DNA of 64,000 bases from NCBI RefSeq assembly GCF_000282975.1, contig NZ_ALJC01000107.1, forward strand, positions 90,490-154,489. Direction: 5' to 3'. Below, one piece after another: positions 7,487 through 14,606 of this stretch (positions are counted from its first letter, which is position 1; the number at the start of each line of letters is the position of its first letter). A model generated the notes under the pieces. It saw only the letters and a program-made list of their open reading frames with translations, ran no database searches and was not told the DNA's origin. The DNA comes from Pseudomonas psychrophila HA-4. GTDB taxonomy: Bacteria; Pseudomonadota; Gammaproteobacteria; Pseudomonadales; Pseudomonadaceae. A program made the position numbers and the translations under genes.

Positions 7487-9949
7487 CTACTTACCCGGCA
7501 TCAGGGTGAGGCGCGTCTTGCCGTAGACGCTGTCGAAGTTCTGCGGCTGCATCGGGAAGCTGATGTATTGGCCCTTGAGCCATGGGTCGATCCCGTCAGT
7601 GTAATGGGGGCTGGCTGGGTTGCTGGATTGCCCGGTGCTGTTTTGGCCCATCATCGGTTCGCTTTGCCCAAAGTCGACGATCATGCGCATTGCTGGAATC
7701 AATGTCGTTTCAAAGCTGTTGCTACCGGTGTTGTATGCCGCAATGTTGAGCGTGGTGTGATCACCGCCCGCCGCGACAGGTCCGCGAACAGGTTGGCCAT
7801 TTGCGTTGCGCCACAGGTAGTAATGCAGCTTGCCCCATTGCCATGCCCGGTGATCGATGCCCAATTGGGTGTCACCTGCACTGATAGCGCCAGCCAGGCT
7901 GCGGGCCAGGATGGTCGGTTTATCTTCTTTTTGCGGGGTGCGAATGTCGTCCCAAAACGGGCTGTCTTCCCGGCCCAGCAAGTGATCGCTGACGGCCGAA
8001 TACGACAGGTTGCTGTTGGCGATGAACGCCTTCCAACTGGCGCTGGACTCAGGGCCTAGTTCGTCAAGGAAGATTTGTCGGGTGCTTTCTTGCAAAAACA
8101 GCTCATACAGCGCTGCGTCGGCCGAGGTCGGGCTGAGTTTGCCGTCAAAAGCCATTAGGCGGGTCAGGGCTTCACGGGCTTTGACCTGATCCGCCGCAGG
8201 CAATGCTGCGATCGCCTGTTTCAGTGGTTGCGCCATGCCGGGTGCGTTAAACATGGTTTTTAACTTGGCTGCAAACAGTGTGGTCTGGTCGTACTGCATT
8301 GCGATCATGCTGCGCGCATCTTGCTTGCCGCTGCCCGCCAACTGCGCGAGACGCTCGCTGCGCTCTGGCGATAACCACGAATTGGACAACTGCATGCCGT
8401 AGCCATATGCCGCGGTACGTTGGTTGGCCGTGCCAAGCCACCCTTGCGCTGGGTCTTGGTCGTACGGGTGCAGCATGGCGTCGGCGTAACCGTCCCAGTC
8501 GTAGCGTCTGTCCCAGCCCGGTGATGGGAACAGACCCAGGCCTTCACGGCGGTTTGGGTACAGCCCGGTGACTTGCCAGCCGATATGGCTGGCGTCGGCA
8601 TACAGAAGGTTCAGAGCAATCGCACGAATTTCGCGGCTGGCGTCTGAGGCGCTTTCGCTGTTTTGCGCTCGCGACAAGTCGAAAAACGCATCAAGGGTTT
8701 TATCGCCCTTAAAGTCCGGGGTTTGCAGGGCCAGCCCCAAGCTGCTGTCTAGGGCATTGGCAGTGCCGACGGCACTGTTCAGCAGCGGACCATGGCGTGT
8801 TTCGTAAATGACTTCGCGAATCGGACGTTGGCCTTTGACGAAGAATGTTTCGTTGCGCACCGTAGCGGGCAGCCATTTGCCATCGGCCAAATAATACAAG
8901 CTGTTGCCCTGACGCTTGAGCTTCTCGATGAACACATCCTGGTTGTCACCCATGGCCATGCTCATGCCCCACGCTACCTTGCCGTTGAACCCGGCAAACA
9001 GCGTCGGCAAGCCTGCGATAGACGCGCCAGCGGCCTGGTACTTAGGGGCGCGGATTTGTACGTAGTTCCAGGCCGAGGGAACACCGATCGGCTGATGAAT
9101 GTCGTTGGCCAGCAGGCTTTTGCCGCTGCGACTGCGTTGTGGGCCTACTGCCCAGTCGCTTGAAGCCGTGACGCCCGGCAGATTGAGTTGGCTTATGCGT
9201 TCAAGTGCTTGGGTTACGCCGCTCAAGCTGGGTAACTGGCTGGCCAGGTTCAGGCCGTTGAGTTTGTCGGCTTCACTCGTGGGCAATTGCTCATTGGGGT
9301 ACGTCGGCGTCAGCCATGGGAGTTTGCTGGCGCCGACTTTTTGCGCCAGCACCAGTGAATTGAGTTCTTCTTGAAGATTGACCGAGGTCGAGAAGTTCAA
9401 CAGGCTGAAAATCAGCGCGCAATCTTCAGGTTTCCAATATTCAGCCCGGTAGCCCGCCTGCGCGAGGTCGGCAGGGAGTTTGTCGCGATAGCGGAACAGA
9501 TAAGCGTTGACGCCTCGGGCATAGACTTCAAAGAACTTTTTAAGGCGTGGCGATGAGCTTTTATACAGTTCGTCTGCGTTCTTCTTAAGGTTGATGCTGC
9601 GCATCAGGCGGTCGCTGTCTAACGCGTCACTGCCGTCCAGTTCTGCCAAACGGCCTTGGGCCAGCAAGCGCAGGCGCACCATTTGGCTGATGCGGTCACT
9701 GGCGTGCACGTAGCCCAGTGTGAACAGCGCATCGTGAAAGCTGCTGCTTTCGATGAGCGGGATGCCCTGGCTGTTGCGGCGAACCGAGACGTTCTGCGCC
9801 AGGCCTTTCAGAGGTTGCATACCCGAGGTTGGGACCAGGCTTTCGCTGGCGGGAGTGTTTAGCTGGCAACCGGACACGCCCAGCAGGCTAACCATTGCCG
9901 CGGCAACGCCGAACCGAGGTAAAAAATGAGTAAGGGCTGGCGAGGCCAT
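7487..9949 (-). CDS. quiP: Penicillin-acylase family Ntn hydrolase, QuiP-like acyl-homoserine-lactone acylase
   Basis: An 820-residue Ntn-hydrolase precursor. The N-terminus carries a signal and a lipobox-like SLLGVSGC (Cys28), so it may be a lipoprotein, although QuiP enzymes are usually described as periplasmic. The autocatalytic cleavage site is in ASSDWAVG, with Ser263 as the new beta-chain N-terminal nucleophile. Residues 59-130 (RNSQGIPLIE, then FTLGYVHASDRISQMVRLRLLAQGRLAEL) are the alpha-chain signature. The length and N-terminus MASPALTHFLPRFG match QuiP as I remember it. Long-chain acyl-homoserine lactones are the likely substrates by family; other acyl amides are possible. Confidence 0.82.
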   Translation of the reverse strand: MASPALTHFLPRFGVAAAMVSLLGVSGCQLNTPASESLVPTSGMQPLKGLAQNVSVRRNSQGIPLIESSSFHDALFTLGYVHASDRISQMVRLRLLAQGRLAELDGSDALDSDRLMRSINLKKNADELYKSSSPRLKKFFEVYARGVNAYLFRYRDKLPADLAQAGYRAEYWKPEDCALIFSLLNFSTSVNLQEELNSLVLAQKVGASKLPWLTPTYPNEQLPTSEADKLNGLNLASQLPSLSGVTQALERISQLNLPGVTASSDWAVGPQRSRSGKSLLANDIHQPIGVPSAWNYVQIRAPKYQAAGASIAGLPTLFAGFNGKVAWGMSMAMGDNQDVFIEKLKRQGNSLYYLADGKWLPATVRNETFFVKGQRPIREVIYETRHGPLLNSAVGTANALDSSLGLALQTPDFKGDKTLDAFFDLSRAQNSESASDASREIRAIALNLLYADASHIGWQVTGLYPNRREGLGLFPSPGWDRRYDWDGYADAMLHPYDQDPAQGWLGTANQRTAAYGYGMQLSNSWLSPERSERLAQLAGSGKQDARSMIAMQYDQTTLFAAKLKTMFNAPGMAQPLKQAIAALPAADQVKAREALTRLMAFDGKLSPTSADAALYELFLQESTRQIFLDELGPESSASWKAFIANSNLSYSAVSDHLLGREDSPFWDDIRTPQKEDKPTILARSLAGAISAGDTQLGIDHRAWQWGKLHYYLWRNANGQPVRGPVAAGGDHTTLNIAAYNTGSNSFETTLIPAMRMIVDFGQSEPMMGQNSTGQSSNPASPHYTDGIDPWLKGQYISFPMQPQNFDSVYGKTRLTLMPGK

Positions 9950-10038
9950 GGCAAAGCTCCTGCGGGGGTAGTGTCATCGAAAGGCGCTACGTTAGTGAGG
10001 CCGATGACACTGCGCAAGCGCTATCAACAACAAGCCCC

Positions 10039-10128
10039 GTAGTCGCTGCCGAAGGCTGCGAAGGGTTGCGGAGCAACCCGTTTTCTCAACGCCCCACAAC
10101 CTTCATCGCAGCCTGCGGCAGTGGCTAC
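10039..10128. repeat. REPIN-type inverted repeat, GTAGTCGCTGCCG family
   Basis: Arms of about 30 bases (GTAGTCGCTGCCGAAGGCTG onwards, and the inverse ending CTGCGGCAGTGGCTAC) pair with few mismatches. An inner GGGTTGC/GCAACCC hairpin sits at 10063-10079. It fills the gap between the GST gene stop and the acylase gene start. Confidence 0.85.
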
Positions 10129-10145
10129 ACATTTCGGCGACGGGG

Positions 10146-10784
10146 TTAGCTCGGCGGATTGATCTTATCCACCAGCGCGTACGCACGCATCGTCGCCGGT
10201 CGAGCCTTGATTCGCTCGAACCACACCTTCAGCGACGGGAAATCATCTAGATTCTGGCCTTGGAGTTCGTGTGACACGATCCACGGATAAATCCCTATGT
10301 CAGCAATGCTGTATTCATCGCCCGCGACAAACTGACGGCCTTCCAGTTGCTTGTTCAACACACCATAGAGACGAGCTGTTTCGTCGGTGTAGCGTTTTAG
10401 CGCGTAAGGGATTTTCTCGGGTAGGCGCTTGAAATGATGATTTTGCCCGGCCATTGGCCCTAGGCCGCCCATTTGCCAGAACAGCCATTGCAGGGCTACT
10501 TGGCGCCCACGCAGGTCTGTCGGCAGTAACTGGCCGATTTTTTCTGCGAGGTACAACAAGATTGCGCCCGACTCAAACAGCGACAAAGGCTCGCCACCGT
10601 CGACTGGTGCGTGATCGACGATCGCAGGAATGCGGTTATTCGGGGCGATCTTCAGGAAGGCGGGTTCGAACTGTTCGTTTTTGCCGATATTCACCGGATG
10701 AACGGTGTAAGGCAGGCCGGCCTCTTCAAGGAATAGCGAGATTTTGTGGCCGTTGGGAGTGGTCCAGTAATAAAGATCAATCAT
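10146..10784 (-). CDS. Glutathione S-transferase, YfcG/YghU-like
   Basis: A 212-residue GST. The thioredoxin-fold N-domain begins MIDLYYWTTPNGHKISLFLEEAGLPY; the TPNGHK segment is the active-site loop of the Nu-class/YfcG group, which has disulfide-bond reductase activity. NNRIPAIVDH supplies the cis-Pro, and ESGAILLYL is the glutathione-binding SNAIL-like motif. The all-helical C-domain follows from about residue 90. The complement shows GGAG six bases before the ATG. Substrate unknown. Confidence 0.9.
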   Translation of the reverse strand: MIDLYYWTTPNGHKISLFLEEAGLPYTVHPVNIGKNEQFEPAFLKIAPNNRIPAIVDHAPVDGGEPLSLFESGAILLYLAEKIGQLLPTDLRGRQVALQWLFWQMGGLGPMAGQNHHFKRLPEKIPYALKRYTDETARLYGVLNKQLEGRQFVAGDEYSIADIGIYPWIVSHELQGQNLDDFPSLKVWFERIKARPATMRAYALVDKINPPS

Positions 10785-10890
10785 GAAGAGCTCCGCAAGT
10801 GAAGAGTCACACAGTCTTAACGGTTAACCACAGGCTGCCAGTTTTACGCCTAATGCCTCCTCAGTTGAAAGCGCTTGCTCAGTCAGACGC

Positions 10891-10931
10891 CAAAAATACA
10901 AACGCCGCACGTGCTGAGGCAGGTGCGGCGT
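10891..10931 (-). terminator. Intrinsic terminator after the SEC-C gene
   Basis: ACGCCGCAC and GTGCGGCGT form a perfect 9-bp stem. On the minus strand the stem is followed by TTGTATTTTT. It lies 20 bases past the stop of the His-rich SEC-C gene and would end the group of minus-strand genes that starts near 12656. Confidence 0.8.
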
Positions 10932-10951
10932 GTGCAGGGCGGTCTAAAGAA

Positions 10952-11164
10952 TCAGGCGCCGTGGCACTTCTTGAATTTTTTGCTGCTGCCACACGGGCAA
11001 GGGTCGTTGCGGCCAATGCCTTTCAGTTCATTGCGCACGGGCTCTTGAGGGGCGTGGCCGCAGTTTGGGCCGTGCACGTGGCCGTGATCGTGATCGTGGT
11101 CATGCGTGTGATGGTCATGATCGTGGTTACAGTCTGGGCCATGAACGTGGGGTTGTTGGGTCAT
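10952..11164 (-). CDS. Small His-rich SEC-C zinc-motif protein
   Basis: A 70-residue protein in two parts. Residues 6-37 are extremely His/Asp-rich (HGPDCNHDHDHHTHDHDHDH and on, two CNH/CGH-type knots), a likely metal-binding arm. Residues 48-68 form the SEC-C motif (GRNDPCPCGSSKKFKKCHG), which binds one zinc, as in the SecA C-terminus. It lies 7 bases downstream of the WHy lipoprotein gene. Function unknown; zinc or nickel buffering, or delivery to a partner, is an inference. Confidence 0.88.
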   Translation of the reverse strand: MTQQPHVHGPDCNHDHDHHTHDHDHDHGHVHGPNCGHAPQEPVRNELKGIGRNDPCPCGSSKKFKKCHGA

Positions 11165-11171
11165 TACTTAA

Positions 11172-11657
11172 TCACTCTGGAATAAAATCGCCGGGCATTA
11201 TCTCGCCTTTACGCACCACGTGCACGTCGGAACCGAAGAACAGCCCCGTCTCTAGCGTGCCATCCAGTAGATAAGGGACAGGCTGGTCAGGGGACTCAAG
11301 CAGTTTGATCAACGGACGCACCTGCGGCCACAAGTTGGTGCGCACGGGCACGACGAATACCTTATGGCTGTTTGGCTCTACGCTGAACCACTTTTCGTAC
11401 TCACCTTCAGTCAGTTTTATCGTACCCACGTAAAGCGAGTAGCTGAGGCCACGCACCGTGAGGGTTGAGTCATTCGGGTTGTCCACTCGAAAGTGTAGCT
11501 TGAAGTGTTGCTCCAAGAGTTTGGCCTTGACCAGTTCGACCTTAACCAAATGCAGATCCGGGTTTTTGTCGGCGGATTCAAACCATGATGCGCAACCGGA
11601 CAACGCCAGAATCATCACAAGGGCGATTGTTTTTGTTATTCGAGCCCGATAATCCAT
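11172..11657 (-). CDS. LEA14/WHy-domain lipoprotein
   Basis: A 161-residue protein with a lipoprotein signal (TKTIALVMILALSGCAS) and then a water-stress/hypersensitive (WHy, LEA type 2) beta-sandwich domain, recognised from LHFRVDNPNDSTLTVRGLSYSLYVG. It is probably anchored in the outer membrane. The ATG at 11657 (MDYRARITK) is chosen because GGGAG precedes it; the upstream in-frame part overlaps the YchJ gene and has no signal-peptide character. Exact role unknown; WHy proteins are linked to desiccation and cold tolerance. Confidence 0.85.
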   Translation of the reverse strand: MDYRARITKTIALVMILALSGCASWFESADKNPDLHLVKVELVKAKLLEQHFKLHFRVDNPNDSTLTVRGLSYSLYVGTIKLTEGEYEKWFSVEPNSHKVFVVPVRTNLWPQVRPLIKLLESPDQPVPYLLDGTLETGLFFGSDVHVVRKGEIMPGDFIPE

Positions 11658-11677
11658 TGCCTGCTCCCTTTTTCGCT

Positions 11678-12154
11678 CTAACTGCCCAGATAACTCGCAC
11701 AGCATTTTTTGAATTTCAGCCCACTGTTACAGGGGCAGGCATCGTTGCGCCCGACCTTGAGTGGCACTGTTGGATCAATGAAGTACCAACGTCCCGCACT
11801 CTGTACAAAAGAAGAGCGTTCGCGGTGACTGTGTTCACCTTCGGTGTCATGCCAACGTGCAGTAAAGGTCACAAAAGCATGTTCTGGTTGGCCACCGAAC
11901 ACTTCGCTGCTTTCAACTGTCAGGCCCAACCAGGTGCTTTGTGCGCTCCAGTGGGCAATGGATTGGCGGTCGAGTCCGGCCTGTTGCGCGGGCAGAGTGG
12001 TATCGACCAGATAGTCAATCCGGCCCAGTACGTAGGCGCAGTAGCGTGAACGCATCAATGTTTCGGCACTCGGTGCCGGATGCCCTGCGTGATAATGCCC
12101 GCAGCAGGCGTCTTGCAAATTGCCGCTACCACAGGGGCAAATGGATGTACTCAT
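11678..12154 (-). CDS. YchJ family protein with N- and C-terminal SEC-C motifs
   Basis: A 158-residue YchJ-type (UPF0225) protein. SEC-C zinc motifs sit at both ends (CPCGSGNLQDACCG near residue 5, and NDACPCNSGLKFKKCC near the C-terminus) around an NTF2-like fold with the conserved RSRYCAYVLGRIDYLVDTT segment. The start MSTSICPCGSG at 12154 matches the family; an upstream extension would overlap the neighbour. It is the second SEC-C protein within 1.2 kb. Function unknown. Confidence 0.9.
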   Translation of the reverse strand: MSTSICPCGSGNLQDACCGHYHAGHPAPSAETLMRSRYCAYVLGRIDYLVDTTLPAQQAGLDRQSIAHWSAQSTWLGLTVESSEVFGGQPEHAFVTFTARWHDTEGEHSHRERSSFVQSAGRWYFIDPTVPLKVGRNDACPCNSGLKFKKCCASYLGS

Positions 12155-12158
12155 CGGC

Positions 12159-12656
12159 TTACCACCAATACTTGCCAAAGTTTTCCGGATTTGCCCAAAA
12201 CCTAGCATTCAGCCAGTCAGGCACTTGTTTGTACTCGCGCAAGTCGTATGTGAATAGGGTCAGTACCTGTTCATCGCGTTGAAAGCGTTCATTACTTTGT
12301 AGCGCAAGTGCGAAAAAGTCGGTGTCTTTCCAGTCGCAGACAGCCAGATCGGCCAACACCGCGATGCGGCTGGCGTTCAGGTTGCGAATCCCGCCAAGCA
12401 GTTCCAGGCCCGTGCGCTTGGGCAAATGCTCTAGGCAATCGACCACCAGTGCGAGGTCGAAACGCTGTGCTGCTAGCTCCGGCGGCAACGCGCCGGGCGC
12501 TGCATGGGCCACCAAGACCTGCGGATGAGCGTTTTGAAACGCTTGCAGGGCGGGGAACTGGCTGGCGCCGACCACCAGCAGGCGCTGTGGCGCATAAAGA
12601 TCAAGCAGCGCCGCCAGGGCTTGCTGAGGTGTGCGTGTTGAAATGCCAGACGTCAT
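12159..12656 (-). CDS. Hypothetical protein, Rossmann-like (DUF6231-like)
   Basis: A 165-residue protein with a methyltransferase-like beta-alpha pattern (QRLLVVGASQFPALQAF, then FDLALVVDCLEHLPKRTGLELLGGIRNL), but no clear SAM-binding GxGxG. It is conserved in pseudomonads as I recall, under a DUF name (DUF6231) that I cannot verify. It ends 4 bases before the YchJ start, so the two are probably cotranscribed. Catalytic activity cannot be claimed. Confidence 0.75.
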   Translation of the reverse strand: MTSGISTRTPQQALAALLDLYAPQRLLVVGASQFPALQAFQNAHPQVLVAHAAPGALPPELAAQRFDLALVVDCLEHLPKRTGLELLGGIRNLNASRIAVLADLAVCDWKDTDFFALALQSNERFQRDEQVLTLFTYDLREYKQVPDWLNARFWANPENFGKYWW

Positions 12657-12859
12657 TGTTAGTCCTCAATCAGAGCGTTCAAGACTAGCCTGCTGCGGGC
12701 TTGCAGCCTAGTGCATGCTGGCTCATAGCTAAATCGCAGTCTTTAGTTTCATTCGGCAAAACTGACCGTTACTGATGAAGACAAGCGCAATGTGATTGCC
12801 GCACGCCTAAAAAAGACGCTTACAACGTGGGTGTTAAGGTTCGTTCTCTGGCTGGTCAA

Positions 12860-12964
12860 ATGGCTCAGCTCGCGGCGAAATTTTTTTTAGTGGCCTCTGG
12901 CGTGGGGCTCCTGCTAGCCGTTAATGTGCGCTCAAAGAAAAACATAGAAAGGGCGGTTGTATGA
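12860..12964 (+). CDS. Possible 34-residue membrane micro-protein overlapping the DUF1145 gene
   Basis: An ATG at 12860 opens a 34-codon frame: MAQLAAKFFLVASGVGLLLA followed by VNVRSKKNIERAVV. It has one hydrophobic helix and a basic tail. Its TGA overlaps the ATG of the DUF1145 gene as ATGA. An in-frame GTG at 12827 would give 45 residues. No strong Shine-Dalgarno sequence is visible. The overlap and the membrane-like composition are the only support, so this is tentative. Confidence 0.3.
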   Translation: MAQLAAKFFLVASGVGLLLAVNVRSKKNIERAVV

Positions 12965-13239
12965 AGGTGCTTTGGGGGCTGGGGAAGGTTCTGACGTTAT
13001 TGTTCTGGGTGGCTGTTGTGATCAATGTATTCAAGCCAATGAGCAACCCATTCGATTTACTGATTAATCTGGCAGGGAGTCTGTTGTTTTTGACCCATTT
13101 GCTTGAGCTGTTGTTGTTCAATAGCAGCCTTAAAGGGCGCCCTCATCCTTGGCGTGACCGCCTGTACATCCTTTTACTAGGAATTCTGCACGTTCAAACC
13201 TTCCCTAAATCTCCCGAACAAGGCAACAGCCATGCGTAA
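12961..13239 (+). CDS. DUF1145 family small membrane protein
   Basis: A 92-residue protein with two to three membrane helices (VLTLLFWVAVVINVF; LLINLAGSLLFLTHLLELLLF; LYILLLGILHVQTF). This pattern and length match DUF1145 (E. coli YhhL-like). AAAGGGCGG lies before the ATG. It overlaps the collagen-like gene by 8 bases, so the two are translationally linked. Molecular role unknown. Confidence 0.82.
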   Translation: MKVLWGLGKVLTLLFWVAVVINVFKPMSNPFDLLINLAGSLLFLTHLLELLLFNSSLKGRPHPWRDRLYILLLGILHVQTFPKSPEQGNSHA

Positions 13240-13990
13240 GTTATGTTTACTGGCTGCCTTATGCAGCCCATTCGCACAGGCCGAGGTAGTGCAGGTCGAA
13301 GCCAACTCGATGATGCGCCTGCCCGCTAATGTGGCTGTATTGAAGCTGGAAAAGCTCGACGTGGCGGACTACGGCACGCTGTTGATTCCGGCGGGTGTCA
13401 GCCAGATCAACATTGACCAGCTGCATTTGGGGCATGAGTCGCGCATCGTTATTGTGCCCGCTGAACGCGGAATCGAATTGCACGTGGCGCGAGCCGAACT
13501 CGGCGAAGGCAGCCAAATCAGTGCACGCGGCGCTTCGGGGACGTTTGAAAAGCCGGCACGGCCCGCACGAGACTTGAACCTGCGGATCGAATCGTTGCAA
13601 GCACCGCAACTGTTCATTGATGCCCGTGGCGGCACCGGTGCGCCGGGCTTTACTGGGCTTGATGGCGGTAACGGCGATGAACCGGGTTGCACGTGGGGAG
13701 CTGCAGGTCCGGGGGCCAATGGTGATGACGGCGGCAATGGTCATCAGGGCGCGGCGGGTGCTCAGGTGCGTGTCGAACTGCCTCGTGATTTCCCGGACGA
13801 GCAGATCAAGGTGCTGGTCGAGGGTGGTTCTGGGGGCAAGCCAGGTCAGGCGGGACGCCCGGGTGCTGGAGGTAAATCCAAAGGCTGTATTGTTTATCGC
13901 ACAGACGGTGGTAAATCGGGACGCCCAGGTCAGGCCGGGCAACCGGGTGAAGCGGGCAGTGCAGGTGCAGTGACCATTCAGCGCTTGTAA
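13232..13990 (+). CDS. Secreted protein with collagen-like Gly-X-Y repeats
   Basis: A 252-residue protein. The signal peptide MRKLCLLAALCSPFAQAE is followed by a beta-rich domain (about 20-125) and then Gly-rich, collagen-like stretches: GGTGAPGFTGLDGGNGDEPG, GAAGPGANGDDGGNGHQGAA, and a C-terminal run with GRPGQAGQPGEAGSAG. Several Gly-X-Y triplets are clear, but the run is interrupted by a short beta segment (AQVRVELPRDFPDEQIKVLV), so a standard triple helix is not assured. Two Cys flank the repeat blocks. Likely periplasmic or surface-exposed; function unknown. Confidence 0.82.
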   Translation: MRKLCLLAALCSPFAQAEVVQVEANSMMRLPANVAVLKLEKLDVADYGTLLIPAGVSQINIDQLHLGHESRIVIVPAERGIELHVARAELGEGSQISARGASGTFEKPARPARDLNLRIESLQAPQLFIDARGGTGAPGFTGLDGGNGDEPGCTWGAAGPGANGDDGGNGHQGAAGAQVRVELPRDFPDEQIKVLVEGGSGGKPGQAGRPGAGGKSKGCIVYRTDGGKSGRPGQAGQPGEAGSAGAVTIQRL

Positions 13991-14043
13991 TCCATCACAC
14001 CTGACGCCGCTGCCGCAGGCGGCGACAGGCGCGTGCTGATGTC

Positions 14044-14508
14044 TTAAAACATCGGCCGGGCGCCAGCAATCGCCACGACCGCGAGGCCTATCACCAGATT
14101 GCACCCGACGAGGCGTCGAATCCGTTGCATTACCGCAGCCCCTGCGGCCCATTCCTGCGTCTCAACGGCCTTGCGCAACTCGGGCAGTTGCAGTGATTGA
14201 ATGCGGATAAACAGCGCGACCATCACGATGTACAGCCCCATCATGATCTGCACATAGCGCGGGGCCGTCTCGAATCCGCTAAAGCGCATTTGCAGCAGGC
14301 CGACACCGCTTATCGGCAAAATCACCACCGCCACCCACACCCAGACAAAAAAACGTTGAAACACTTCTACCCACAACGTTAACCGCGCAGGGCCTTCAAG
14401 GGCCGTCATAGCGGCGGGGCGCAGGATCATCCAAGCGAAAAACATCCCGCCTACCCAGATCAGGGCGGCCAGTAAATGCAGGCTGTAAGCAACGGCAAAG
14501 GCGGTCAT
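14044..14508 (-). CDS. CopD-like integral membrane protein
   Basis: A 154-residue protein with four predicted helices: AYSLHLLAALIWVGGMFFAWMIL, FVWVWVAVVILPISGVGLL, IMMGLYIVMVALFIRI and LVIGLAVVAIAGA. His11 in the first helix and the HLLAALIWVGGMFF block fit the CopD family, which holds copper-resistance and haem-type membrane proteins. No copper-resistance neighbours are present, so substrate specificity cannot be assigned. It is divergent from dinG. Confidence 0.75.
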   Translation of the reverse strand: MTAFAVAYSLHLLAALIWVGGMFFAWMILRPAAMTALEGPARLTLWVEVFQRFFVWVWVAVVILPISGVGLLQMRFSGFETAPRYVQIMMGLYIVMVALFIRIQSLQLPELRKAVETQEWAAGAAVMQRIRRLVGCNLVIGLAVVAIAGARPMF

Positions 14509-14606
14509 CGAGGTACTCCGTTCGGCGCAGAATCAATTAGCGGGGTATGATAGCGGCCATTCGAACCACTGAAAATTTATCCAGCGTTTCTCGCGCCCGA
14601 AGAACC

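Noticed and set aside
14509..14606. LexA box for dinG
   Set aside because: No CTGT-N8-ACAG sequence is present in the gap before dinG.
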